This document shows positions 16,550 to 25,101 of a DNA stretch of 64,000 nt, in pieces. The position numbers and the translations under genes were made by a program. The stretch spans positions 557,055-621,054 of the forward strand of contig NZ_LELK01000004.1 in NCBI RefSeq assembly GCF_001039475.1. The letters run 5' to 3'. The notes under the pieces are model-generated. The model was not told the DNA's origin. It was given only the letters and a program-made list of their open reading frames with translations, and made no database searches. Each line of letters begins with the position of its first letter. Within the stretch, counting starts at the first letter, position 1. This DNA is from Guptibacillus hwajinpoensis. GTDB lineage: Bacteria; Bacillota; Bacilli; Bacillales; Guptibacillaceae.

Positions 16550-17707
16550 ATGGAGAAAAATAAATACAATTATCTACAGGTTCATAGTTCACTTTATATC
16601 AACTCAAACACAAGAATGTTAATGTTAATCATTTATTTACTTTTTAGTGCTAAATCGATTTACTTTCTTGATCGTATACATAAATACCCCTTCATAAATT
16701 CCTTTGTGTTATTAGTAAGGACTATACGAGTAACACAAATAAGCTATATCTATTATAAGAAGAAGCAACTGTTAAAAAACCACAGTGAACTCTCCTCTAT
16801 TATTTCATCTAATATTAATGGACAATGCTTGATCGCTTTACGTCAGGGTGAATATAAAGTTATTAATTTTAAGAATAAAAAAGTTGTCACGATATTTCCA
16901 GAAAAGGTTCAACTAGAAGATGTACAGAAGCAAATTAATAATCTAATTAAAGCTCAGTCTTGTGATTTAGCACCTGAAATTCTTAATTGGAATCTACAGG
17001 AACGGTGCATTGTAGAATCTTATATCAATTACAGAATTCCTTTTTATCAATTTAAAAGTAAGAAGAAGTTTTACGTTGAAGTCTTTCCTGCCTTGGTAAA
17101 CATTATGACAAGCCAAGTGCCGAAAGTGATTTCATCTGAATTGTATTTTCAGAGATTAGTAAAGGATATACATGAATTAAATAACAAATATAACAAGAAC
17201 CACAAACATGTTAATCGTATAAAAGCATTTATATCTATGATTCAAGATAATTATGAACGTAATGTTATAGGAGATATTCCACTAGTATTTTCACATGGTG
17301 ACTTTTGTGATCGGAATATATTAAAAAGTAAGAAGGATATCAAGGTTATTGACTGGAGTACGTTAGGAAAAAGAAGTTGTTATTTTGACTTCTATTTCAT
17401 TTTATTTATTAGGCTCTCAGAGGCACGTGGAAAGTACAAGAACAATATAGCGAAAAACTTGGAAATGGATCTTATTAATTTTAATCATTTTATTAAAGCA
17501 CACTTAGATAAAGTAGGAGATCTCTCTAGTAAACGTAATTATAGATATTTATTTTACTTAGAGTTCATCACTTTACGATTAGAAGAGTTTTCAGTTAACC
17601 ATGATAAGCGAATAGATATCACTCAATGGATTGAAGTCTTTGAATATTACGAGGAAATAGTAGAGGATCGAAAATCTTTGATTAATTTAGGATATGGTAG
17701 CAATTAA
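16550..17707 (+). CDS. Kinase-fold phosphotransferase (APH/choline-kinase-like), probable surface-glycan function
   Basis: 385 residues. The C-terminal half carries the aminoglycoside-phosphotransferase-like catalytic loop HGDFCDRNIL (about residues 247-256; Asp and Asn as catalytic base and metal ligand), then VIDWSTLG, where Asp is the DFG-equivalent metal ligand. The N-terminal ~60 residues include two hydrophobic stretches (LIIYLLFSAKSIYFL and SFVLLVRTIRV), unusual for a soluble kinase. Codon use is markedly AT-rich compared with the neighbours. It lies 34 nt upstream of a PglK-like flippase, so a role in modifying a lipid-linked or surface glycan is plausible. The substrate is unknown. 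Confidence 0.7.
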   Translation: MEKNKYNYLQVHSSLYINSNTRMLMLIIYLLFSAKSIYFLDRIHKYPFINSFVLLVRTIRVTQISYIYYKKKQLLKNHSELSSIISSNINGQCLIALRQGEYKVINFKNKKVVTIFPEKVQLEDVQKQINNLIKAQSCDLAPEILNWNLQERCIVESYINYRIPFYQFKSKKKFYVEVFPALVNIMTSQVPKVISSELYFQRLVKDIHELNNKYNKNHKHVNRIKAFISMIQDNYERNVIGDIPLVFSHGDFCDRNILKSKKDIKVIDWSTLGKRSCYFDFYFILFIRLSEARGKYKNNIAKNLEMDLINFNHFIKAHLDKVGDLSSKRNYRYLFYLEFITLRLEEFSVNHDKRIDITQWIEVFEYYEEIVEDRKSLINLGYGSN

Positions 17708-17741
17708 CCGAAGAAACTACTAAATCAAAAGGTGGTCAAAA

Positions 17742-19508
17742 ATGGAGAAGACAATTAAAAAAACGATGTCTCTTTTTGAAAAACAGGAAAAGGTAAAGTT
17801 ATTATTACTGTTTTTCATGATGGTTGTAGCAGCCTTATTTGAAACACTCGGAATAGGTATTATTGTTCCTTTCGTTGGAATCATAACTAATCCTGAATCT
17901 ATCCATGACATACAATTTCTAGCTTATATTTACGATAATTTTGGTTTTGAATCATTAAACTCTTTTATTATTCTTATAGCGATGATGTTCCTGTCAATTT
18001 TTGTATTGAAAAATTTATATTTACTAGTTTTTCATTATGCTCAATATAAATTGATTTTTAACCAAGAACTAAAACTCTCCGAGAAATTGTTTGAAAGCTA
18101 CTTAAAGAAACCTTATACGTTTCATTTGCAGAGAAATTCAGCTGACTTACTTAGAAATATTACGATTGAGGTACCAAAGTTATTTCAGAAATTTATTATC
18201 TCAGCATTTCAATTAGTTACAGAGCTGCTTGTAGCAATTTGTATACTAGCACTATTGTTTTTGGTAGCACCAGTTGCTACTATAACGGCTTGCGTTCTAC
18301 TAGGTGCAAGTGTATTTGTTTTCTTTAAGTTCTTTCGCACAAAAATTTTAGATTTAGGAAAAGAACAACAACAATTAACTGGCTCTATGATTAAATGGGT
18401 AAAACAGGGGCTAGGAGCAGGCAAAGAAATAAGAGTAACCGGTAGAGAGAGCTTTTTTGTAAATGCATATTCTACACAGGGCAAAATTATAGCGAGCAAC
18501 AATCGAAATATAAAGTTACTAGAGTACGTGCCTAGACCTTTTATTGAAACGGTATTAATTGTGATCGTGTTAATAACAATGGTAATTATTGTGTATCAAA
18601 ATATGGGAACAAGTGAAATCGTTTCGACATTGGCTCTCTTTTGTATGGCTGCTTTTAGACTATTGCCTTCAATTAATCGAATTCTCTCAATGATGACTGC
18701 CATTCGTTACAATTATCCAGCGTTATCTGCGGTATATGAAGATCTTAAGAATGAGGGAAAACAAGTCTCTAAACAGAATCCATCATTCAGTAATGTTCAG
18801 GGTGAAAAAACGTTTACTGATAATATTACATTGAAAAACATTTGTTATAGATATCCAAATGAAGAGGACTTAACAATAAATAACGTTTCTTTCACGATTC
18901 CAATCGGGGATGCTGTTGCTTTTGTAGGTAAATCTGGGGCGGGGAAAACTACATTAGTCGATATAATGTTGGGATTACTTGCTCCAGAAAAAGGCGAGGT
19001 GTTAATAGATGGAACAAACATTAAAGATCAAAGGTCAGTTATACAACAAAAAATAGGTTATATACCACAATCAATTTTCTTATGCGATGATACAATTCGA
19101 AATAATGTTGCTTTTGGAATAAACAAAGATCAGATTACAGATGAAGAAGTATGGAGGGCCTTAGATCAAGCCATGTTAAAAGACTATGTTGAGTCACTAC
19201 CAGCTCAATTGAATACTATTGTTGGAGAGCGAGGAGTAAAGTTATCCGGAGGACAGCGACAACGAATTGGAATTGCACGGGCTTTATACCAAAATCCAGA
19301 AATATTGTTTATGGATGAAGCGACCTCAGCATTAGATAATGGAACAGAAAAAGAGATTATGAAAGCAATAGACTTACTTAAAGGCCAGAAAACATTGATC
19401 ATTATTGCGCACCGATTAAGTACAATAGAAAACTGTGACACGGTTATCGAAATGAGTAGGGGAGAAATTTTTTCGGTGAATCCGAAAGTGAAAAAATCAG
19501 TTATCTAG
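17742..19508 (+). CDS. PglK-like ABC flippase (half-transporter, TMD-NBD)
   Basis: 588-residue fused ABC exporter. The N-terminal ~320 residues hold six transmembrane helices with PglK-type landmarks: FETLGIGIIVPF, SYLKKPYTFHLQRNSADLLRNI, MIKWVKQGLGAGKEIRV and YVPRPFIETVLI. The nucleotide-binding domain has Walker A GKSGAGKT, Q-loop GYIPQS, signature LSGGQRQR, Walker B ILFMDEATSALD and the switch histidine in IIAHRLST. PglK/WlaB relatives flip undecaprenyl-diphosphate-linked oligosaccharides. The gene is AT-rich like its partner and is followed by a terminator. No glycosyltransferase lies beside it, so the cargo cannot be predicted. Confidence 0.85.
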   Translation: MEKTIKKTMSLFEKQEKVKLLLLFFMMVVAALFETLGIGIIVPFVGIITNPESIHDIQFLAYIYDNFGFESLNSFIILIAMMFLSIFVLKNLYLLVFHYAQYKLIFNQELKLSEKLFESYLKKPYTFHLQRNSADLLRNITIEVPKLFQKFIISAFQLVTELLVAICILALLFLVAPVATITACVLLGASVFVFFKFFRTKILDLGKEQQQLTGSMIKWVKQGLGAGKEIRVTGRESFFVNAYSTQGKIIASNNRNIKLLEYVPRPFIETVLIVIVLITMVIIVYQNMGTSEIVSTLALFCMAAFRLLPSINRILSMMTAIRYNYPALSAVYEDLKNEGKQVSKQNPSFSNVQGEKTFTDNITLKNICYRYPNEEDLTINNVSFTIPIGDAVAFVGKSGAGKTTLVDIMLGLLAPEKGEVLIDGTNIKDQRSVIQQKIGYIPQSIFLCDDTIRNNVAFGINKDQITDEEVWRALDQAMLKDYVESLPAQLNTIVGERGVKLSGGQRQRIGIARALYQNPEILFMDEATSALDNGTEKEIMKAIDLLKGQKTLIIIAHRLSTIENCDTVIEMSRGEIFSVNPKVKKSVI

Positions 19509-19540
19509 ATGAATGTGTGTAGAAAAGTATTACGTGTACG

Positions 19541-19580
19541 AAACATCCCATTGCAGCAGGGCTTTGGGATGTTTTTTATT
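19541..19580 (+). terminator. Rho-independent terminator after the flippase gene
   Basis: AAACATCCCA and TGGGATGTTT form a perfect 10-bp stem around a 14-nt loop, followed by TTTATT. Confidence 0.8.
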
Positions 19581-19605
19581 TGTATAGAGAATTCTTATAT
19601 CATAC

Positions 19606-19643
19606 CAAAACACCCCCTGCAGGCGAGATCCTGCAGGGGGTGT
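19606..19643 (-). terminator. Terminator of the small minus-strand gene
   Basis: ACACCCCCTGCAGG (19610-19623) and CCTGCAGGGGGTGT (19630-19643) are a perfect 14-bp inverted repeat with a 6-nt loop. Read on the minus strand it is followed by TTTTGG, so it terminates the 48-residue gene that ends at 19659. Confidence 0.75.
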
Positions 19644-19658
19644 GAATGTTTAATTAGA

Positions 19659-19805
19659 TTACATTAAGTCCGCTGGTGATTCATCAAAGTAGAGCCAGTG
19701 AAAATATTCTACTTCAGCATCAGACATCCTTAGAACATCGTCCCTGTTCATCGTCGTTTTGTCGCACAAAATTTCAACAAATTGGTTTCGTGCTTGCTGG
19801 CTCAT
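19659..19805 (-). CDS. Small acidic protein, 48 residues (possibly BH0509-like)
   Basis: ATG 19805 has GGGAGG 8 nt upstream; the longer frame from 19859 lacks a ribosome site. The protein begins MSQQARNQFVEIL and has a DVLRMSDAEVEYFHWLY helix and an acidic end. The pattern MSxxxRxxxxxx...(M)SDAEVE resembles the small Bacillus family named BH0509, but I am not certain. A full transcription unit surrounds it: consensus promoter at 19871-19899, ribosome site and terminator at 19606-19643. This argues that it is real. Function unknown. Confidence 0.7.
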   Translation of the reverse strand: MSQQARNQFVEILCDKTTMNRDDVLRMSDAEVEYFHWLYFDESPADLM

Positions 19806-19870
19806 TGTAAATCCTCCCTGTATTTTAAGCGGTAGGACAAGCTCGGTAACCGCTTTCATTTATTAATTTC

Positions 19871-19899
19871 ATTATACATCTCACAATGAGATGATTCAA
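19871..19899 (-). promoter_or_regulatory. Promoter of the small gene with a fully palindromic 17-bp spacer
   Basis: On the minus strand: -35 TTGAAT (19899-19894), spacer CATCTCATTGTGAGATG (19893-19877), -10 TATAAT (19876-19871). The spacer is exactly the palindrome CATCTCA-nnn-TGAGATG. A further half-site TGAGATG lies at 19909-19915, just upstream of the -35. This is a strong candidate for a tightly regulated promoter. The rest of 19900-20175 holds only an 8-bp hairpin (about 20029-20051) and the S9 peptidase leader. Confidence 0.75.
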
Positions 19900-20175
19900 A
19901 TACCATTTTGAGATGTATTGCATAAAAACGATGTGAAATTGCTATGAAAGTGAGCGTAGGTTCAGAGAAAAAGGAGCGAAACGCGAACGTGTATTCTTAT
20001 TTTTCTTTTTTTTATTGAAAATTTTGCATAAAAGGGAATAACTTCCTTTTATATATGGTGAAAAATGATTGTCGCTAAATGATTCGCTACATGCCAATAG
20101 GCTACTAAACGATTTTCCATTGCAGGAATTTTACCCACTTAATGGAAGTAGAACTAATGAAAGGAAGTGTAAGCG

Positions 20176-22176
20176 ATGGAAGTAGAAATGAGTATGGAGC
20201 AAGCGATGATGAAAGAAGAATGGCTGTACGATTTCACATTTGTTGGAGATCCGCAGTTGTCACCAGATGGATCCTACGTTGTGTATGTTAAGAGAGTCAT
20301 CAATGAGGAAAAAGAATACGCTTCTAACCTTGTGCTTGTGAATCGCGCAACAGGAATTCAGCATGATTTTACGTCAGGGGCTGGGAAGTATAAAGATCAA
20401 TCCCCACGCTGGTCACCGGATGGAAAGACGCTTGCTTTTGTTTCTGATCGATCAGGAAAGAATCAAATCTGGTTAATATCAACTGTGGGCGGTGAAGCTC
20501 GTCAGCTAACAGAGCTGACTAATGGAGCGGTAGATCCTATATGGAAACCGGATGGATCTGCTCTCCTTGTGTTGAGTAAAGACGGGGTAGAAAAGGAAGA
20601 GGATGCTAGGAAACCGCTTGTAGTAAATGATTTGCATTACAAAGCAGATGGCAAAGGGTTTCTTGATGGTAAGCATACACAGGTTATGCTCGTTCCTGTA
20701 ACGGTAGATTCTGAGCAAGTTGAAGCGTTAACGGATGCTCCTTTTAACCATTCGAATCCTAGTTGGTCTCCAGATGGATCAGCGATTGTTTATGTAAGAA
20801 GTCGCTATGAAGAGCAAGGCTCTTATATGCGAACAGACTTGTTCATCCAGCACTTAAAGGATGAGGGAGAGCCTGAGCAGTTAAACAAAAAGGGAGGAAG
20901 CTTTGTTGCACCAAGATGGTCACCAGATGGAAGGAGCCTCTCTTTTATAGGTCACTTTTTTGAACATGAAGGAGCAACGCTAAATAAGGTATGGACCGTT
21001 GATCTCGCTTCTAAGAAGTTTGCATGCATAACAGAAGCGGTTGATCTTGAGTGTACGGATGCGTTAATTTCAGATATGCATTGGGGAGGTGCTTCACCTG
21101 GTGCGATGTGGAACAAAGATGGGAGTGGCGTCTATTTCCTTGCAAGTGAACAAGGGAACACTGGCATTTACTATGCTGGAGTTGATTCCACAATTCGACA
21201 AATATCGGGTGGTGACAGGCACCACTACGCTTTTCATTATGTGGCCCATGTGAATGAAGCGGCTGTTGCGATAAGTGATCCTGTGAATATTGGCGATATT
21301 TATACGCTCTCATTTAGTGGAGATCGGGTGGAGGAGCAGTGTATTTCTACTTCAAATGCGGAGGTTCTTCAATCCTATCCACTGTCAAAACCAGAAATGT
21401 TTACATATGAGGGCGAAGATGGTTTGGAGATTCAGGGCTGGCTTATGAAACCAGTAGGATTTAAGGAAGATAAGACGTATCCTTTGGTTCTTGAAATTCA
21501 TGGAGGTCCACATATGATGTACGGAAATTCATTCATGCATGAATTTCAGCTTCTTGCTGCGAAAGGATATGCTGTTCTTTATACGAATCCACGAGGAAGT
21601 CAGGGCTACGGGCAAGCGTTCGTAAATGGATGCCGCGGTGATTATGGCGGTGGCGATTATGAGGATTTAATGACAGGCGTTAATGCTGCGCTTAAGACGT
21701 ATGCGTTCATTGATGAAGAACGACTTTTGGTGACAGGTGGAAGCTACGGTGGGTTTATGACGAACTGGATTGTTGGAAAGACGGATCGGTTCAAAGCGGC
21801 TGTTACACAACGTTCCATTTCAAATTGGCAAAGTTTTTACGGCGTTAGCGACATTGGCTACTTTTTCACAAAGTGGGAAGTAGGAAGCGATTTGGATGAG
21901 AATCCTGAAAAGTTATGGCATCATTCGCCTCTTAAATATGTCGATCAGATTGAAACGCCTCTTTTGATTCTTCATAGCGAAAACGATCTCCGTTGTCCAA
22001 TTGAACAAGGTGAGCAATTGTATGTGGCATTGAAACATCGTCGAAAGAAAACCATGTTTGTGAGATTCCCAGATTCAGATCATAACTTATCTCGTAGTGG
22101 GCTCCCAGAGCTACGAGTGGAGAGGTTAAAGCATTTAGCAGGTTGGTTTGATACCCATCTAGGAGAAAGTGAATAA
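20176..22176 (+). CDS. S9 family peptidase (acylaminoacyl/dipeptidyl peptidase, YuxL-like)
   Basis: 666-residue cytoplasmic serine peptidase of the prolyl-oligopeptidase family. The N-terminal beta-propeller has repeated WSPDG blades (PQLSPDG, PRWSPDGKTLAFVSDRSG, PSWSPDGSAIVY, PRWSPDGRSLSF). The C-terminal alpha/beta hydrolase has LVLEIHGGPH (oxyanion region), the nucleophile Ser523 in VTGGSYGGF, and His in the FPDSDHNLSRSG segment. B. subtilis YuxL is the nearest relative I recognise. GAAAGGAAG precedes ATG 20176. Bases 21194-21222 inside the gene match an intergenic repeat of this window, within the conserved ISGGDRHHY stretch. It is followed by another copy of that repeat, not by a clear terminator. 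Confidence 0.92.
   Translation: MEVEMSMEQAMMKEEWLYDFTFVGDPQLSPDGSYVVYVKRVINEEKEYASNLVLVNRATGIQHDFTSGAGKYKDQSPRWSPDGKTLAFVSDRSGKNQIWLISTVGGEARQLTELTNGAVDPIWKPDGSALLVLSKDGVEKEEDARKPLVVNDLHYKADGKGFLDGKHTQVMLVPVTVDSEQVEALTDAPFNHSNPSWSPDGSAIVYVRSRYEEQGSYMRTDLFIQHLKDEGEPEQLNKKGGSFVAPRWSPDGRSLSFIGHFFEHEGATLNKVWTVDLASKKFACITEAVDLECTDALISDMHWGGASPGAMWNKDGSGVYFLASEQGNTGIYYAGVDSTIRQISGGDRHHYAFHYVAHVNEAAVAISDPVNIGDIYTLSFSGDRVEEQCISTSNAEVLQSYPLSKPEMFTYEGEDGLEIQGWLMKPVGFKEDKTYPLVLEIHGGPHMMYGNSFMHEFQLLAAKGYAVLYTNPRGSQGYGQAFVNGCRGDYGGGDYEDLMTGVNAALKTYAFIDEERLLVTGGSYGGFMTNWIVGKTDRFKAAVTQRSISNWQSFYGVSDIGYFFTKWEVGSDLDENPEKLWHHSPLKYVDQIETPLLILHSENDLRCPIEQGEQLYVALKHRRKKTMFVRFPDSDHNLSRSGLPELRVERLKHLAGWFDTHLGESE
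21194..21222 (+). repeat. GCGGGTGGTG..CAGGCAC repeat, intragenic copy
   Basis: 29 bases inside the S9 peptidase gene match the intergenic repeat at 26211-26239 at 27 positions. The shared ends are TTCGACAAA and CGGGTGGTGACAGGCAC. It is read in frame as IRQISGGDRH. Confidence 0.6.
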
Positions 22177-22183
22177 TACACGT

Positions 22184-22212
22184 TTCGACAAAAAGCGGGT
22201 GGTGCCAGGCAC
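22184..22212 (+). repeat. GCGGGTGGTG..CAGGCAC repeat, copy before the met promoter
   Basis: Begins TTCGACAAAAAGCGGG and ends TGGTGCCAGGCAC. It lies between the S9 peptidase stop and the promoter of the met operon, 10 nt before the -35. The GGTGCCAGGCAC part could pair only weakly with itself. Confidence 0.7.
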
Positions 22213-22222
22213 TTTCTGCCCC

Positions 22223-22251
22223 TTGACGCCAGTTGTGTAAGATACTATACT
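22223..22251 (+). promoter_or_regulatory. Sigma-A promoter of the met operon
   Basis: TTGACG (22223-22228), 17-bp spacer, TATACT (22246-22251). Transcription would start about 20 nt before the riboswitch. Confidence 0.8.
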
Positions 22252-22276
22252 ATTAAAAATAGTTAAATAATATTGA

Positions 22277-22392
22277 AAACTCTTATCAAGAGTGGCAGAG
22301 GGACTGGCCCTATGACGCCCAGCAACCATCTCAGATCGTGAGAAAGGTGCTAATTCCAGCAAACGAGCAATCGTTTGAAAGATAAGAGAGAG
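22277..22392 (+). ncRNA. SAM-I riboswitch (S-box leader)
   Basis: Classic S-box order. The P1 stem pairs CTCTTATC (22281-22288) with GATAAGAG (22381-22388). The conserved AAGAGTGGCAGAGGGA block follows, then CTGGCCCTATGACGCCC, CAGCAACC, and AAGGTGCTAATTCC. After it, GAGAGAGTT can pair with AACTCTCTC of the terminator as an antiterminator. It should switch metQNP off when S-adenosylmethionine is plentiful. Confidence 0.95.
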
Positions 22393-22423
22393 TTCAGCGC
22401 TGCTGATTATGATGAAAACACAC

Positions 22424-22457
22424 AACTCTCTCTGTACTTTACAGAGGGAGTTTTTTT
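22424..22457 (+). terminator. Riboswitch-controlled terminator
   Basis: AACTCTCTCTGT and ACAGAGGGAGTT form a 12-bp stem with one G:U pair, followed by seven or more T. The left arm is complementary to GAGAGAGTT at the end of the riboswitch, giving the alternative antiterminator fold. Confidence 0.92.
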
Positions 22458-22556
22458 ATTGGGAGGGGATTTTCAAGGCGAAAGGGATTTTTAAGCTTTT
22501 ACATTTTAGCGCTAGAACGCTTTACATTATTAGAAGATTCGGGAGGAGATTGAGAG

Positions 22557-23363
22557 ATGAAGAAATCGTTCTACTTATTAGGTGCACTTATTTTGGTGAT
22601 TTTGGCAGGTTGTTCAGGCAATGAGGCTTCTGGGGATCAGGAAGATGGTCCACTCAAGGTAGGGGTAACGGCTGGCCCGCATGAAGATGTAATGAACAAA
22701 GTGAAAGAAGTGGCAGCTGAAGATGGCTTTGAAATTGAAGTGATTGCGTTTAATGACTACGTAATGCCGAACACTGCACTCGACGAAGGAGAACTTGATG
22801 CAAATGTGTTTCAACATGAGCCGTATTTAAATGATTTTGTGCAAGAGCGAGGATTAGAGCTTTCGAAAGTAGCTACAACAATTAATTTTCCAATGGGTAT
22901 CTATTCCGATCAATATGAAAGTCTTGATGAATTAAAAGAAGGTGACAAAGTCGGATTACCAAACCATTCAACAGGTGAACCGAGAGCGCTTATGCTGTTT
23001 GAGCAAGCTGGCATTATTGAGTTGAAAGATGGTGTTGGCGTGAAAGCAACCATTAAAGACATTGAGAAAAACCCTTATAATCTTGAGTTTGTTCCATTAG
23101 AAGCTTCTCAGATTCCTAGACAGCTTGGCGAGCTTGCGATTGCAGCTATTAATACAAACTTTGCGATGGAAAGTGGACGTGTCCCTAAAGAGGACTCACT
23201 TGTGATCGAGCCAGAGAATTCTCCATGGGTGAACGTAATTGCTACAAAAACGGAAAACAAAGATAACGAACGTATTCAGAAACTAGTGGAGTACTATCAA
23301 TCAGATGAAGTGAAGCAATTTATTCAGGACGATTTCAAAGACTCTGTTGTCGCATCCTGGTAA
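22557..23363 (+). CDS. metQ: Methionine ABC transporter substrate-binding lipoprotein MetQ
   Basis: 268-residue NlpA/MetQ-family lipoprotein with lipobox ILAGC. Family signatures are LKVGVTAGPHEDVMNKV, FNDYVMPNTALDEGELDANVFQHEPYL and NFPMGIYSDQY, then AAINTNFAMESG. It binds D/L-methionine at the outer face of the membrane. Preceded by a SAM riboswitch, which confirms the methionine assignment. GGGAGGAG gives the start at ATG 22557. In this operon the binding-protein gene comes first, whereas B. subtilis has metN-metP-metQ. Confidence 0.96.
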   Translation: MKKSFYLLGALILVILAGCSGNEASGDQEDGPLKVGVTAGPHEDVMNKVKEVAAEDGFEIEVIAFNDYVMPNTALDEGELDANVFQHEPYLNDFVQERGLELSKVATTINFPMGIYSDQYESLDELKEGDKVGLPNHSTGEPRALMLFEQAGIIELKDGVGVKATIKDIEKNPYNLEFVPLEASQIPRQLGELAIAAINTNFAMESGRVPKEDSLVIEPENSPWVNVIATKTENKDNERIQKLVEYYQSDEVKQFIQDDFKDSVVASW

Positions 23364-23384
23364 GTTGGAAGGAGAGTGAGCGAA

Positions 23385-24419
23385 ATGATTCGATTAGAGA
23401 ACATAACGAAAACGTATAAGAGCGGCGGAACGGTAACGAAGGCGGTTGATGACGTTTCGATTCAGGTTGAAAAAGGGAGTATCTATGGCGTCATTGGATA
23501 TAGCGGTGCAGGAAAAAGCACGCTCGTTCGAATGGTGAACCTGCTGGAGCGACCGACGGATGGAAAAGTGTTTATTAATGACATTGAGCTCACTTCTTTG
23601 TCTACGGGTAAGCTTCAAAAAACTAGGCAGCGAATTGGAATGATTTTTCAATCGTTTAATCTATTGAAAACAGGTACCGTTTATCAAAATATCGCTATTC
23701 CCCTTAAGCTGACTGGCGTTCCGAAGAAAGAAATCGAAGCGCGAGTGGATAAATATTTAGAGATTGTCGGGTTATCTGATAAGCATGAAGCATATCCTTC
23801 AGAACTTTCAGGAGGACAGAAGCAGCGGGTTGCGATTGCGCGAGCTCTTGCACATGAGCCTGAAGTGCTTTTATGTGATGAAGCAACAAGCGCGCTTGAC
23901 CCAGATACAACAGAATCGATTTTGACACTACTAGAACAAATTAATCGTGATTTTGGGATTACAATTTTACTTATTACACATGAAATGCACGTTGTACAGA
24001 AAATCTGTCATGAAGTGGCTGTTATGGAAAATGGGAAAGTCATTGAGCAAGGCAGAGTCGTTGATATTTTTAGTAAGCCTGAGACGACGACGTCGAAACG
24101 ATTTGTACAGTCGTTATTCCAGGATGAGCTACCAAAATCGCTTGTCTCTCGTTTGAAAGAACGCGGTCAGATTGTGAATCTCTCATTTATAGGGGAAAGC
24201 TCCGGCAGTCCTGCCCTTGCGCTTGTTAGTAAGAAATTCGACGTGTATCCGTCTATTTTAGCAGGGAATATTACGCAGCTGAAAGATCAGCCTTTTGGTA
24301 GGCTTGTTGTTCATTTGGATGGAGAAGCGGAAGAAACTGCTCGGGCCGTCGCCTTTTTAGAAGAAAATGGTGTTGTCGTAGAAGGCTATGTTCAGGAGGT
24401 GGAAGCACATGTCGGCTAG
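23385..24419 (+). CDS. metN: Methionine ABC transporter ATPase MetN
   Basis: 344-residue ATPase. Walker A GYSGAGKS, Q-loop MIFQSFNLL, signature LSGGQKQR, Walker B VLLCDEATSALD and switch histidine in LLITHEMHV. The C-terminal ~90 residues form the NIL/ACT-like regulatory domain in which methionine represses transport (NLSFIGESSGSPALA ... VAFLEENGV). ATG 23385 is preferred over GTG 23376 because GGAAGGAG sits at the right distance only for the former. It ends 11 nt inside metP. Confidence 0.96.
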   Translation: MIRLENITKTYKSGGTVTKAVDDVSIQVEKGSIYGVIGYSGAGKSTLVRMVNLLERPTDGKVFINDIELTSLSTGKLQKTRQRIGMIFQSFNLLKTGTVYQNIAIPLKLTGVPKKEIEARVDKYLEIVGLSDKHEAYPSELSGGQKQRVAIARALAHEPEVLLCDEATSALDPDTTESILTLLEQINRDFGITILLITHEMHVVQKICHEVAVMENGKVIEQGRVVDIFSKPETTTSKRFVQSLFQDELPKSLVSRLKERGQIVNLSFIGESSGSPALALVSKKFDVYPSILAGNITQLKDQPFGRLVVHLDGEAEETARAVAFLEENGVVVEGYVQEVEAHVG

Positions 24420-25083
24420 AATTTCGGAATTTATTGATCTCTGGGGAGTAGATATATGGGAAGCGATCATTGAAACATTTCAAATGGTTGGAATTTCACT
24501 CTTAATCTCGGTATTAATTGGCCTTCCATTAGGTGTACTTCTAGTTTTAACGCGACCAGAAAAAGCGCTTGAGAATAAATTTTTCTTTCGTCTATTAAAT
24601 GCGGTCATTAACGTTATCCGGTCAATTCCATTTATTATTCTATTGTTCTTCATTTTACCTTTTACGAAAATGATCGCCGGCACAACAATCGGAGTGAAGG
24701 GTGTCATTGTTCCACTCGTTGTCTTTACGGCGCCTTATATTGCGAGATTAATGGAGTCAGCGCTTCTTGAAGTGGACCGTGGTGTCGTTGAAGCCTATGA
24801 AGCAATGGGGGTGAAAACACGGCATATCATCTGGCATGTTCTTGTCAGAGAATCTCGGTCTTCGATTGTTCTAGGGTTAACGATTGCAACCATTGGATTG
24901 ATTGGAGCAACGGCAATGGCAGGTCTTGTCGGCGCTGGTGGTCTTGGGGATCTTGCGTATCGATATGGTCATCTGCGGTATGAAGTTGATGTGATGTACG
25001 TTACCGTGTTTCTCCTAATTGTTCTTGTTCAAGGGCTCCAATCGTTCGGAAATGTACTCTCAGCTCGGTTGAAAAAAGATTAA
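24409..25083 (+). CDS. metP: Methionine ABC transporter permease MetP (MetI)
   Basis: 224-residue permease with five transmembrane segments. Typical stretches are FQMVGISLLISVLIGLPLG, NVIRSIPFIILLFF and the coupling loop EVDRGVVEAYEAMGVKTRHIIWHVL, ending with GATAMAGLVGAGGLGDLAYRYG. ATG 24409 is the start, with CAGGAGG 9 nt upstream, overlapping metN. It completes the importer. Confidence 0.95.
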   Translation: MSARISEFIDLWGVDIWEAIIETFQMVGISLLISVLIGLPLGVLLVLTRPEKALENKFFFRLLNAVINVIRSIPFIILLFFILPFTKMIAGTTIGVKGVIVPLVVFTAPYIARLMESALLEVDRGVVEAYEAMGVKTRHIIWHVLVRESRSSIVLGLTIATIGLIGATAMAGLVGAGGLGDLAYRYGHLRYEVDVMYVTVFLLIVLVQGLQSFGNVLSARLKKD

Positions 25084-25101
25084 TGGAAGGAGGAGAGAGC
25101 A

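Noticed and set aside
22277..22457. T-box leader as an alternative to the riboswitch
   Set aside because: The conserved S-box blocks and P1 pairing are all present, and no T-box sequence (TGGGTGG-type) is seen here.
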